NCBI GenBank assembly: GCA_019689775.1
Contig: JADGGV010000066.1
Coordinates: 1-12,253 of the forward strand
Length of the DNA: 12,253 bases
Direction: 5' to 3'
Source: Gemmatimonadota bacterium
GTDB taxonomy: Bacteria > Gemmatimonadota > Gemmatimonadetes > Longimicrobiales > RSA9
Below the pieces are notes generated by a model that was not told the origin of the DNA, searched no databases, and saw only the letters and a program-made list of their open reading frames with translations. The position numbers and the translations under genes were made by a program. Shown here in pieces: positions 1 through 6,296 of this stretch (position 1 is its first letter; each line of letters starts with the position of its first letter).

Positions 1-21
1 TCATAGGTGTATAAGAGACAG
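1..21 (+). other. Residual Nextera (Tn5 mosaic-end) sequencing adapter at contig edge
   Basis: Bases 3-21 match the 19-base Nextera mosaic end AGATGTGTATAAGAGACAG at 17 of 19 positions, and the last 15 bases (7-21) match exactly. Two bases upstream (1-2, TC) also fit the Nextera read-1 adapter, which continues as TC just before the mosaic end. This is library-derived sequence, not genome. It places a TAA (12-14) in frame with the downstream oxidoreductase, so an automatic caller would wrongly start that gene at an internal GTG. Confidence 0.9.
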
Positions 22-23
22 GT

Positions 24-731
24 CTGGGGGAGCTGGCGGCGGCGGTGGCCCGGGCGCTCGAGGCGGCGGGCGCCGAGCTGCGCACCGGCGTGGGCGTCGA
101 GGCGCTGGATGCGTCGGGCGACGGCGTCGTCGTGCGCTGGAGCGGGGGTGAGAGCCGGTGCGACGCGGCGGTCGTGGCCGTGCCGGGATCGGTGGCGCGG
201 GGGCTTGCGGGCCTGCCGGCGCCGGTGGTGGAGTGGCTGGCGGGGACGCGGAGCGCGGCGACGGCGACGCTGGCGCTGGTGCTGGACCGCCCGGTGGACG
301 CGGACTACTTCGGGCTGTCGTTCACGCGGAAGGAGCCGCCGGGCGACCGGCTGGCGGCCGTGTGCGTCGAGGAGCAAAAGCGGGTCGGGCTGGTCCCGGC
401 GGGGCAGGGGTTGCTCGTGTGCTACCCGGCGCCGGCGGTGGCCGGCTCGCTCGCGGCGGCGCCGCCGGCGGAGGTGCTGGACTTCCTGTTGCCGGCGGTC
501 GAGCGCGTGTTCCCGGGGGCGCGCGCCCATGTCGTGCGGGCGAAGGCGTACCGGCTCCCGGACGGGATCGCGGTCTTCTACCCCGGGTACGCGCGGCACC
601 TGGCGCGCTTCGATCCGGGGTGGCTCGGCCGGAAGCTGGCGCTGGCGGGAAGCTACCTGGTCTCGCCGACGGTGGAGGGCGCGGTGCGGAGCGGCGAGGC
701 GGCGGCGGAGCGGCTGCTGCGCGCGGCGTGA
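24..731 (+). CDS. FAD-dependent amine oxidase / protoporphyrinogen oxidase-like protein, C-terminal part (5' truncated)
   Basis: This is the C-terminal part of a flavin-dependent oxidoreductase of the protoporphyrinogen oxidase/amine oxidase superfamily (COG1232-like). The frame is coding right up to the adapter (LGELAAAVARALEAAGAEL), so the start, the N-terminal Rossmann GxGxxG motif and roughly half the protein lie outside the contig. The GTG at 45 is only an apparent start. Visible features are the segment following the conserved GG(L/M) region, the AAVVAVPG turn that normally precedes the substrate domain, and the C-terminal FAD-contacting segment LAGSYLVSPTVEGAVRSG followed by the helix EAAAERLL. 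The substrate cannot be told: coproporphyrinogen or protoporphyrinogen, a carotenoid precursor and an amine are all possible in this superfamily. The TGA directly abuts the stop codon of the convergent RDD gene, with no base between. Confidence 0.75.
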   Translation: MGELAAAVARALEAAGAELRTGVGVEALDASGDGVVVRWSGGESRCDAAVVAVPGSVARGLAGLPAPVVEWLAGTRSAATATLALVLDRPVDADYFGLSFTRKEPPGDRLAAVCVEEQKRVGLVPAGQGLLVCYPAPAVAGSLAAAPPAEVLDFLLPAVERVFPGARAHVVRAKAYRLPDGIAVFYPGYARHLARFDPGWLGRKLALAGSYLVSPTVEGAVRSGEAAAERLLRAA

Positions 732-1877
732 TCAGGTCTGGACGACGACGGTCTCGGCGATCTTGTCGTGGACGCCCTGGCGGTTCTTGTCCCAGAGGAT
801 CTGGAAGAAGCCGCCGAGCCCGGTGACGATCGAGGCGGCGTAGCCGCCGAAGCGCTCGAAGGACGCCCACCACCCCATCGGCCGGCCGTCCAGCCGGACG
901 ATGCGGATGCCGAGGATGCGCTTCCCCGGCGTCTGGCCGCGCATGAGAGCGACGAACGCGGTGAAGTAGAGCCCGAGCCAGCCGAAGCCGAGCCCGGCCT
1001 GCTTGAGCAGGCGCACGATCTCGTCCCCGGCGTTCGCGAACGAGTCGACGATCCCGACGAGCGGCCCGCGGCTGCGCGCGCTGTCGCGGGCGACGCGCGC
1101 CGCCAGCCGCGCGTTCTCCAGGCGCAGCGAGGCGACGCGGCGCTCGAGGGCGGCGAGCGTGTCGCCGGCGAAGCTGGGCGCGAGACGCCGGCGCAGCTCC
1201 CGCGCCTCCGACGGGCGCCCAGCGTCGACGGCGGCGAGGTAGGCGCGGACGAGCGAGTCGCCGTCCTCGGCGCGCGGCCGCGCGGCGGTGTCGAGCGCCG
1301 CGGCGAACGCGGCCGCGAGCGCGTCGCGGGTGTAGCGGCCGATCGCGGCGGCATCGTCGCCGTCGCTCTCCTCGATCGAGGCGAGGACCTCCTGCAACTG
1401 CTCCGGCCCTAACCCCTTCTCCCGCATCCGGGCGACGAGCCGGTCGGCGGCCTGGCGCGCCGCCTCGGGCGTGCGAGCGCGCTTCAGCGCGACGACGTCG
1501 GCGATCGTGCCGACGTCACCGAGCCGCGCCGCGACGGCGCTGGTCCGGGCGTCGGCGTCGTCGCCGGTCTTGCGCGGCCGGCGGTTCCAGAAGCCCCAGT
1601 TCGAGACGACCACGACGAACAGCACGAACGCGCCGCCGAGGCGCAGTGTGCGGGAGAAGCGGCGGCCGGCAAGGGCGCGCGACGCGCGCCAGAGCCCGAA
1701 CGCCGCGGCGAGGCCGAAGAGGACGCCGCCGCCCGCGTTTGCGAGGATGGCGACGATGCCGAGGTCCAGGAGCATCGCGACGGCGCGCTGCCACGGCCGC
1801 GCGAGCGGGAGCCCGAGCAGCTCGGGCGCCACCGCGAAGGAGGCCGGAGTGATGATCGCGCGCGGGTCCTGGGCCAT
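732..1877 (-). CDS. RDD family membrane protein with large cytosolic-type insertion
   Basis: A 381-residue RDD-domain membrane protein. RPWQRAVAMLLDLG (27-40) is the RDD-type first segment, with hydrophobic stretches at about 32-62 and 80-96. The C-terminal half has another hydrophobic segment (297-312) followed by the characteristic RGQTPGKRILGIRIVRLDG (313-331), then a hydrophobic GGYAASIVTGLGGFFQILW (344-362) and the closing KNRQGVHDKIAETVVV. Family members are usually 150-250 residues. Here about 190 hydrophilic residues (98-290) are inserted between the two membrane halves, rich in Ala/Arg/Glu helix and including a likely coiled coil at 238-265. The role of RDD proteins is mostly unknown; some are linked to ion transport. 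The ATG at 1877 has no obvious Shine-Dalgarno. The gene lies 100 bases downstream of the PDZ gene on the same strand, so it may be read from that operon or from its own promoter. Confidence 0.88.
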   Translation of the reverse strand: MAQDPRAIITPASFAVAPELLGLPLARPWQRAVAMLLDLGIVAILANAGGGVLFGLAAAFGLWRASRALAGRRFSRTLRLGGAFVLFVVVVSNWGFWNRRPRKTGDDADARTSAVAARLGDVGTIADVVALKRARTPEAARQAADRLVARMREKGLGPEQLQEVLASIEESDGDDAAAIGRYTRDALAAAFAAALDTAARPRAEDGDSLVRAYLAAVDAGRPSEARELRRRLAPSFAGDTLAALERRVASLRLENARLAARVARDSARSRGPLVGIVDSFANAGDEIVRLLKQAGLGFGWLGLYFTAFVALMRGQTPGKRILGIRIVRLDGRPMGWWASFERFGGYAASIVTGLGGFFQILWDKNRQGVHDKIAETVVVQT

Positions 1878-1910
1878 GGTGCCGGTTCGGGCCGGAGGGG
1901 ATGCTCCGGG

Positions 1911-1940
1911 AATATAGCGGCGTGCGGCGGGCCCATGGAA
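1911..1940 (-). promoter_or_regulatory. Weak sigma-70-like promoter candidate upstream of the RDD gene
   Basis: On the minus strand a TTCCAT box (1940-1935) and a TATATT box (1916-1911) are separated by 18 bases, about 33 bases before the RDD start codon. The A/T-rich TATATT stands out in this GC-rich DNA, but the -35 element matches the consensus at only three of six positions. Confidence 0.25.
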
Positions 1941-1953
1941 TGGACGGGGCGGA

Positions 1954-1974
1954 GCCGCGCGCGACCCCCGCGGC
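1954..1974 (-). terminator. Weak GC hairpin just downstream of the PDZ gene
   Basis: GCCGCG (1954-1959) and CGCGGC (1969-1974) form a perfect six-base stem with a nine-base loop, three bases beyond the PDZ stop codon. There is no U tract, so it could be a partial terminator, an mRNA-stabilising hairpin or chance in GC-rich sequence. Confidence 0.25.
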
Positions 1975-1977
1975 GCC

Positions 1978-2949
1978 TCACTCCGACGGCAGCCGCACGG
2001 TCCGGCTCTTCCCCTTGCGGACGATCTCCAGCTCGGAGTGCTGGTTGACGTCCTCGCGGAGCCGGCGGCGCAGCTCGGCGATGCTGTGCACCGGCGTGCC
2101 GGCGGCGCGCACGATCACGTCGCCCGGCTCGAGGCCGGCTTTCGCGGCGGGCGTGCCGGGCGCGACGCGCAGGACGAGCACGCCGTCGTCGACCTGGAAG
2201 TACGCGGTGAGCGGAGGCTCGATCTCGGCGAGCTCGGCGCCGGCGACGGCGCGCCGGCCGAGATCGAAGGGCGCGAAGACGAAATCGCGCCGGCCGTCGA
2301 GGTCGAACATGCGGCACCCCTCGCACGCGCTGTCGACCCAGATCCGCACGTCGGGGACCCGGATTTTGAAGGTGTCGCGGTCGAGCCGCGGGAGGACGCG
2401 GACGCGCCCGCGGGGACCCTCGAGGTAGACCGTCCCGGAGTCGCGGTGCTCGATCACGATCCGCGGCAGATGCAGGGCGGAGTCGAGGTAGACCCGCGCG
2501 GAGTCGAGGTAGACGCGCATGGTGCGCACGACGGAGTCGCCGTCGATGACGATCGCGCCGCGGCCGGGGGAGCGGTACGCCGCAGGGCGCGGCTCGGCGA
2601 CGAGCACGAGGGCGCGGGTCTGCCCGGCGCGGCGCACGTCGAGGCGGATGGTGTCGCCCGCCTGGAGCCCGGCGGCGATGCCGTTCACGAGGCGGGGCGT
2701 GGCGGTCAGCCCGTTGAGCCGCGCGATCGTGTCGCCGACCTGGAGGCCGGCGCGCTGGGCGGGCGAGCCCTCGGCCACGCGCTCGACCACGACCGGCGCC
2801 TCACGCCCGCCAGAGAGCACCAGCACGCGTGGGCCGAAGGAGAAGCCGAGCCAGCCGGAGCGGGCCTCGGCACGGGACTGCGCGCGCAGCGCGGGGGCGG
2901 CGGCGAGCGTGAGCGCCGCCACGAGGAAGGTCAGACGCGGCCGGTACAT
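1978..2949 (-). CDS. Secreted protein with two PDZ domains, third gene of the sigma/anti-sigma cluster
   Basis: A 323-residue protein with an N-terminal signal peptide (hydrophobic core 7-20, likely cleavage after LRA at about 23), hence periplasmic or envelope-located. PDZ1 lies at about 32-118 (GFSFG, ERVAEGSPAQRAGLQVGDTI) and PDZ2 at about 246-322 (RVAPGTPAAKAGLEPGDVI). Between them is a 120-residue linker with short beta-type segments, a tandem RVYLDSA pair (145-158) and a C-x2-C pair (C209, C212). No protease, HExxH or serine catalytic motif is seen, so unlike DegS/HtrA or RseP it looks like a binding or sensing module only. PDZ domains typically bind exposed protein C-termini. The start is supported by GGAG (2960-2957) seven bases before the ATG. 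It begins 15 bases after the anti-sigma stop, implying one operon. A role in envelope-stress sensing is inference from context. Confidence 0.88.
   Translation of the reverse strand: MYRPRLTFLVAALTLAAAPALRAQSRAEARSGWLGFSFGPRVLVLSGGREAPVVVERVAEGSPAQRAGLQVGDTIARLNGLTATPRLVNGIAAGLQAGDTIRLDVRRAGQTRALVLVAEPRPAAYRSPGRGAIVIDGDSVVRTMRVYLDSARVYLDSALHLPRIVIEHRDSGTVYLEGPRGRVRVLPRLDRDTFKIRVPDVRIWVDSACEGCRMFDLDGRRDFVFAPFDLGRRAVAGAELAEIEPPLTAYFQVDDGVLVLRVAPGTPAAKAGLEPGDVIVRAAGTPVHSIAELRRRLREDVNQHSELEIVRKGKSRTVRLPSE
2477..2518 (-). repeat. 21-bp in-frame tandem duplication inside the PDZ gene
   Basis: Two adjacent 21-base copies (2477-2497 and 2498-2518) differ at one base (C at 2494 against G at 2515). They encode the repeated heptapeptide RVYLDSA in the linker between the PDZ domains. 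The length is a multiple of three, so the reading frame is kept. Confidence 0.85.
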
Positions 2950-2964
2950 ATCGTCACTCCAGGA

Positions 2965-3786
2965 TCAGAACCAGGGCTCGCTCCCTCTGGAGGCGACTTG
3001 CCGGATCGCGGCGTCGCGCTGCGCCAGGGCGGCGAGGTGGTACCCGTTGATGATGGGATCCGCGGGCGCCTCGTTCAGCGCGGCCCGCGTGGTCAACACG
3101 ATGCTCTCGAGCGCCGCCAGCCGGGCGACGGCGTCGCGTTCCGGCGCCGTCGGCGACGCCAGCTCCGCGTAGCGCCGGAGCGCCGCCAGGTACGCCCGCT
3201 CGGCCGAGCGGACGGCGCGCGCGGCGTCCTCCGGCGTGCGGAGCGGCGCGTCCGGCGTGCCCAGCGTCGCCTCGGGCTCGGCGGGCTCGTCCTCCTCCTC
3301 CGGATCGGCCGAGGCGACGTGGATCGGCTCGGCCGGCTGCGGGGCCGCCGGCGGCTGGAGCACGCCCAGGTCGGGCGCGGTGGGAGCGCCGGCGGCGGGC
3401 GCGGCCGACGTCGCCGGCGGGCGGTTCGTCGCGGCGACTCCAGTTACCGGCGCGGCCACGGGCCCTGCGGCCGGCGCGCCGCGGACGAGCGCGCCGGCTA
3501 CGCCGCCGAGCGCGAAGATCGCGAGCGCCGCGGCGAGCCGAAGGAGCGGCCGCCCCCACCCAGAGCGTGGCGCCAGCGCGCCCTCGCGCACCAGCCGCGC
3601 CACCAGCGCGTCCCAGGCGCCGGCGGGCGGCGCGAGCGGGCCCAGGCGCCGCAGCTCGCGCAGCTCCGCGCGCATCGCCTCCAGCTCGTTCCTGCACTCG
3701 GCGCACGCCTCCAGGTGCGCCGCCTCGCCGGGCGAGGGCGGCTCGTCCAGCAGCCGCGCCAGATCTTCCAGGCTCAGGTGTGACAT
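2965..3786 (-). CDS. Membrane-anchored zf-HC2-type anti-sigma factor
   Basis: A 273-residue single-pass anti-sigma factor, expected to hold the sigma factor encoded upstream inactive at the membrane. The N-terminal cytoplasmic domain carries the zinc motif H-x3-C-x2-C (H24, C28, C31) of the zf-HC2/anti-sigma domain family. One transmembrane helix lies at about 80-102. It is followed by a Pro/Ala-rich linker (103-180) with an acidic patch EEEDEPAEPE, and a C-terminal helical domain (185-265) that would lie outside the inner membrane. The ATG at 3786 has a strong GGGGAGGGAG purine tract seven bases upstream and overlaps the sigma gene by 13 bases, a classic translational-coupling arrangement. 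The same frame stays open upstream to 4662, but that part is a shadow of the sigma gene. The PDZ gene follows 15 bases downstream. Confidence 0.88.
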   Translation of the reverse strand: MSHLSLEDLARLLDEPPSPGEAAHLEACAECRNELEAMRAELRELRRLGPLAPPAGAWDALVARLVREGALAPRSGWGRPLLRLAAALAIFALGGVAGALVRGAPAAGPVAAPVTGVAATNRPPATSAAPAAGAPTAPDLGVLQPPAAPQPAEPIHVASADPEEEDEPAEPEATLGTPDAPLRTPEDAARAVRSAERAYLAALRRYAELASPTAPERDAVARLAALESIVLTTRAALNEAPADPIINGYHLAALAQRDAAIRQVASRGSEPWF

Positions 3787-4346
3787 ACCGGCGCTCCCTC
3801 CCCGTTCACCGGCTCGCGCGCGGGGCGCAGCAGCTCCCGCATCCGGGCGCGGGCCTTGAACAACTGGCTCTTCGAGGTGCCGGGAGAGATCCCGAGCATC
3901 TCGCCGATCTCCTCGTGGGTGTAGCCTTCGACGTCGTGGAGCACGATCACCCGCCGCATCCCTTCGGGGATCCGGTCCAGCGCGCGCTCGAGCCGGATCC
4001 GGAGCAGCCCCGCGTCCGGCGTCGCCTCCGCCGGCAACGCCGCCGGGAGCGGCAGCTCGCTCGACTCGCGCCGCTTCCGCCACCGCTTCCCGTGCAGCGC
4101 GCAGTTCACCGCGATGCGATGGATCCAGGTCGAGAAGCGCGCCTCGCCCCGGAACGACGGGAGCGCCCGCACGACGCGCAGCCACGTCTCCTGCGCCCAA
4201 TCGTCGGCGAGCGCGTCGTCCCCGGCAAGCCGGCGCACGATGGCGTAGACCCGCGGCGCGTGCCGCCGGTAGAGCGCGTGGATCGCCTCGAGGTCGCCCT
4301 GACGGGCGCGGGCGATCAGCTCCTGGTCTCCGCTGCCGGGCTCCAT
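3774..4346 (-). CDS. ECF-type RNA polymerase sigma factor (RpoE-like)
   Basis: A 190-residue extracytoplasmic-function sigma factor, in the usual size range. Sigma region 2 spans about 20-87, with DDWAQETWLRVVRALPSFRG (48-67) and FSTWIHRIAVNCA (71-83), which cover the core-binding and -10 recognition parts. Region 4 spans about 115-172 and includes the helix-turn-helix GYTHEEIGEMLGISPGTSKS (141-160), which reads the -35 element. Regions 1.1 and 3 are absent, as expected for ECF. The ATG at 4346 is chosen because conservation (DQELIARARQGD) begins just after it; the open frame upstream lacks sigma homology. No Shine-Dalgarno is visible, so a very short or absent leader is possible. The following zf-HC2 anti-sigma gene overlaps its end by 13 bases, which identifies its partner. 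Autoregulation is likely by analogy with other ECF/anti-sigma pairs. Confidence 0.93.
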   Translation of the reverse strand: MEPGSGDQELIARARQGDLEAIHALYRRHAPRVYAIVRRLAGDDALADDWAQETWLRVVRALPSFRGEARFSTWIHRIAVNCALHGKRWRKRRESSELPLPAALPAEATPDAGLLRIRLERALDRIPEGMRRVIVLHDVEGYTHEEIGEMLGISPGTSKSQLFKARARMRELLRPAREPVNGEGAPVCHT

Positions 4347-5184
4347 GGTGACCGATCTGATGCACGAGGCGGGCGGAGGGTTGCCCGTGCCGGGCGGTAC
4401 ACCGGGTGGGACGGCGGCGTTCGCGACCGGCGCGGAGCGGGTGGCGGTCGGGCACGTGCCGCGGCGGCGGTCGGCTGGACGGGCGGCGCGGCGCTTCTGG
4501 GGCGGCCGCTCCCCGATCGGCAAGCACTTCGGTGCGGGCGACGAGCGCGTCGTCGTGGTCGGCGTGGTGGCCGACGGCAAGTACGCCTCGCTGCACGAGG
4601 CGCCGCAGCCGTTCCTGTATCGACCCTTCGCGCAGAGCTATTCGCCGGCGGCGACCGTGCACATGCGCATCCCGCGGGGCGCGAGCGCCGCGCTGTCCGC
4701 GCTCCGGACCGGAGTGCGCGAGCTCGATCGCGCGCTCCCGCTCGCCGCGACCGGTACGCTCGAGGAGCGGCTCGGCGCCTCCATGCTGCTCCAGCGTACC
4801 GCCGCGCTCCTGCTCGCGTTGTTCGGGCTGTCGGGCCTCGCGCTCGCGGCGGTGGGGATCTACGGCAGCACCGCGTACTGGGTGAGCCAGCGCACGCGGG
4901 AGATCGGCATCCAGATGGCGCTCGGGGCGAGCCCCCGCCAGGTGGTGCGCGACATCCTGTCACAGGGCGTCGGGCTCGCGCTCGGCGGCGCCGTACTCGG
5001 GCTCATCGTCGCCGGCGGCGCGAGCCGCCTCGTGTCGGCGCTGCTCTTCGGCGCTAAACCGGTGGACCCCGCGCTCTTCGCGGCGATCTTGCTCCTCATC
5101 GTCGCGGTGGGATTGGTTGCGAGCACCATCCCCGCACGGCGCGCGGCGTCGATCGCACCGGCGGCGGCGCTACGGAGCGAGTAG
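4345..5184 (+). pseudogene. C-terminal remnant of a MacB/FtsX-like (ADOP-type) ABC transporter permease
   Basis: The open frame of 279 residues matches only the last third of an ADOP/MacB-type permease, a family of roughly 800 residues with two FtsX domains. Clear family sequence starts near residue 47 (base 4483) with ARRFWGGRSPIGK, then VVVVGVVADGKYASL of the periplasmic MacB-type domain. It continues through the last FtsX domain: transmembrane segments at about 153-178, 209-235 and 243-263, with the conserved SQRTREIGIQMALGA (181-195) between the first two, and the closing PARRAASIAPAAALRSE. The first FtsX domain, most of the periplasmic domain, a Shine-Dalgarno and a real start are missing. 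Residues 1-46 lie over the sigma promoter region and look like accidental coding. Most likely a decayed gene whose front was lost when it came to lie against the sigma operon; a short expressed protein cannot be excluded. Confidence 0.75.
4358..4386 (-). promoter_or_regulatory. Candidate ECF-type autoregulatory promoter of the sigma operon
   Basis: On the minus strand GGCAAC (4385-4380) resembles the GGAAC/GCAAC -35 element often read by ECF sigma factors. Sixteen bases later comes GCATCA (4363-4358), a possible -10, about 12 bases before the sigma ATG. Such a promoter would give an almost leaderless mRNA, consistent with the missing Shine-Dalgarno. The -10 lacks the common GTC core, so this is tentative. 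Confidence 0.3.
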
Positions 5185-5435
5185 ACCGTTGACCATCACG
5201 GAATCCGCTAACCGTCGGAACGGAGCTGGACCTCAGGCACCGGGCGCGCGGGCAGGTGCGTGTGCCGGCCCGCAATGAAGCCCCGGCGCACTGTCAGCTT
5301 GTGGCGCCCGTAGGCCCGCTCAGGCTGCTGCCTTTCGCTGGCGGTGTGCAGCCCGTGCGTGGTGCAGGGCGACGCCGCAGACGCATGGCGTTCGGCGGCG
5401 CAGCCCGGGCCACGCGTTCCGAAACCCGCCCATCC

Positions 5436-5439
5436 GGAG
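5436..5439 (+). promoter_or_regulatory. Ribosome binding site fixing the start of the small membrane protein
   Basis: GGAG six bases before the ATG at 5446 supports this start rather than the in-frame upstream ATG at 5344, whose added sequence is hydrophilic and has no family character. Confidence 0.7.
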
Positions 5440-5445
5440 CGTACC

Positions 5446-5853
5446 ATGCACAGTGAATTGAAGCCGACGAATCGGGATGTGGTAGCCGTGATCGTCCTTG
5501 GCGTATTGTTTTGGGGGTATACCAGCCTCGCGACCGGCGCCATCGATCGGGTGCCGCAATTTGCGAGCGCCAGTGCGCGGTGGCGACGCAGCCTTGGCCT
5601 CGAGCTTCCGACCGTCGTGGATGGCCTGGTCGCCGTCGTCCTCGTGGCCGCCGTATTTCTTGTGTTGCGCACGCGTCGCATCTCGACGGCCGGTGGGGCG
5701 GCAGCCGTGGCGCTGCTGTTGTGGATCGTGTCCGAGCTACCATTGCTGGGCATCGCTGTGACCGTCGGGCCGGCCAATGCCGCCGCTCGGGCGGCCACGC
5801 TCCTCGTCGGGCTCGCGCTTCTCTCCATGGTCCTGGTCCGGATACAGCATTGA
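5446..5853 (+). CDS. Small four-helix membrane protein of unknown function
   Basis: I do not recognise this 135-residue protein. It is strongly hydrophobic with four predicted membrane segments at about 11-32, 56-75, 84-106 and 114-133. Short charged loops such as ASARWRRS (42-49) and LRTRRIST (74-81) suggest positive-inside connections. There is no signal-peptide cleavage site, catalytic motif or metal ligand cluster. The start is supported by GGAG six bases upstream. Its codons are visibly less G/C-biased than those of the neighbours (several TTG, GTA, TTT and AAT codons), and no partner gene lies nearby, so it may have been acquired by transfer. An integral membrane location is well supported; the function is unknown. 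Confidence 0.7.
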   Translation: MHSELKPTNRDVVAVIVLGVLFWGYTSLATGAIDRVPQFASASARWRRSLGLELPTVVDGLVAVVLVAAVFLVLRTRRISTAGGAAAVALLLWIVSELPLLGIAVTVGPANAAARAATLLVGLALLSMVLVRIQH

Positions 5854-6296
5854 TTGCTTGCCGACCGGAGGTTCTGGATGGGCGAGGACCGAGGCCACGC
5901 GCTCGGGGGGCCGGTCGCGCAACGGACGTCGACGTGTTGCTCGTGGGGTTCGCGGGAAGCCGGGGGCCGCCGTTTCCGATCACGCGAGGCTGAGCAAGCC
6001 CATGACCGCTCGGCCGCCGGTGCTGCGGTTCGGCGATGCCGTCCGCGCATGCACGTCGCGACGGTAACGCGCAGCGAATCCGCCCGGCCTCCCGACAGGT
6101 GGCGGTTCCGGGGCGGCTCCAGGCGACGTCGCGTCCGCACAGCCCGCGCTTCCGCCTGATCGCCGGGGCCGCGCCGCTGAGGCGGGCGGATCCCCGTCGC
6201 CGGTACGGGTTGCAGCCTGTCGGACGGACTGCTCCTGGAATCCGGACTTGCGCCCGCGTCGCCGCCCTCTGTGCCCTCCGTGGGGATTTGCCGTTC
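5854..6296. other. 443-base stretch without a convincing gene
   Basis: No open frame here shows a start with a ribosome site, family motifs or natural composition. Frames on both strands are Arg/Pro/Ser-rich and look like shadows. A tandem pair CCCTCTGTG/CCCTCCGTG sits at 6265-6282, near the 3' end of mpl. No tRNA, clear terminator or att site was seen. It may be degenerate coding sequence. Confidence 0.5.
6265..6282 (+). repeat. Tandem 9-mer CCCTCTGTG / CCCTCCGTG
   Basis: Two adjacent nine-base units (6265-6273 and 6274-6282) differ at one base. From memory, similar CTCTGTG/CTCCGTG strings occur between genes of several GC-rich bacterial phyla; this copy is too short to classify. Confidence 0.4.

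Noticed and set aside
4344..4347. Start codons on both strands sharing CATG (sigma ATG on minus at 4346, open frame ATG on plus at 4345).
   Set aside because: CATG is a palindrome that gives ATG on both strands by chance. The plus frame shows no permease homology for its first 40-odd residues and has no ribosome site, so it is not a true divergent start.
4347..4662. Upstream extensions of the sigma frame (to 4580) and of the anti-sigma frame (to 4662).
   Set aside because: The added residues are Pro/Arg/Ser-rich with no sigma or anti-sigma motifs and lie antisense to permease sequence; conserved domains start right after the chosen ATGs.
5189..5217. TTGACC box after the permease stop as a promoter.
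   Set aside because: No A/T-rich -10 hexamer lies 16-18 bases downstream; the nearest TAAC is at 14 bases with poor match.
5208..6140. Minus-strand open frame across the small membrane protein.
   Set aside because: Its translation is Thr/Arg/Ser/Pro-rich with no domain character, and the plus-strand gene has a ribosome site and clear membrane helices.
5185..6296. An integron gene cassette with attC sites around the orphan membrane gene.
   Set aside because: I looked for RYYYAAC and GTTRRRY core sites in suitable inverted arrangement and found no convincing pair. A dedicated attC covariance search would settle it.
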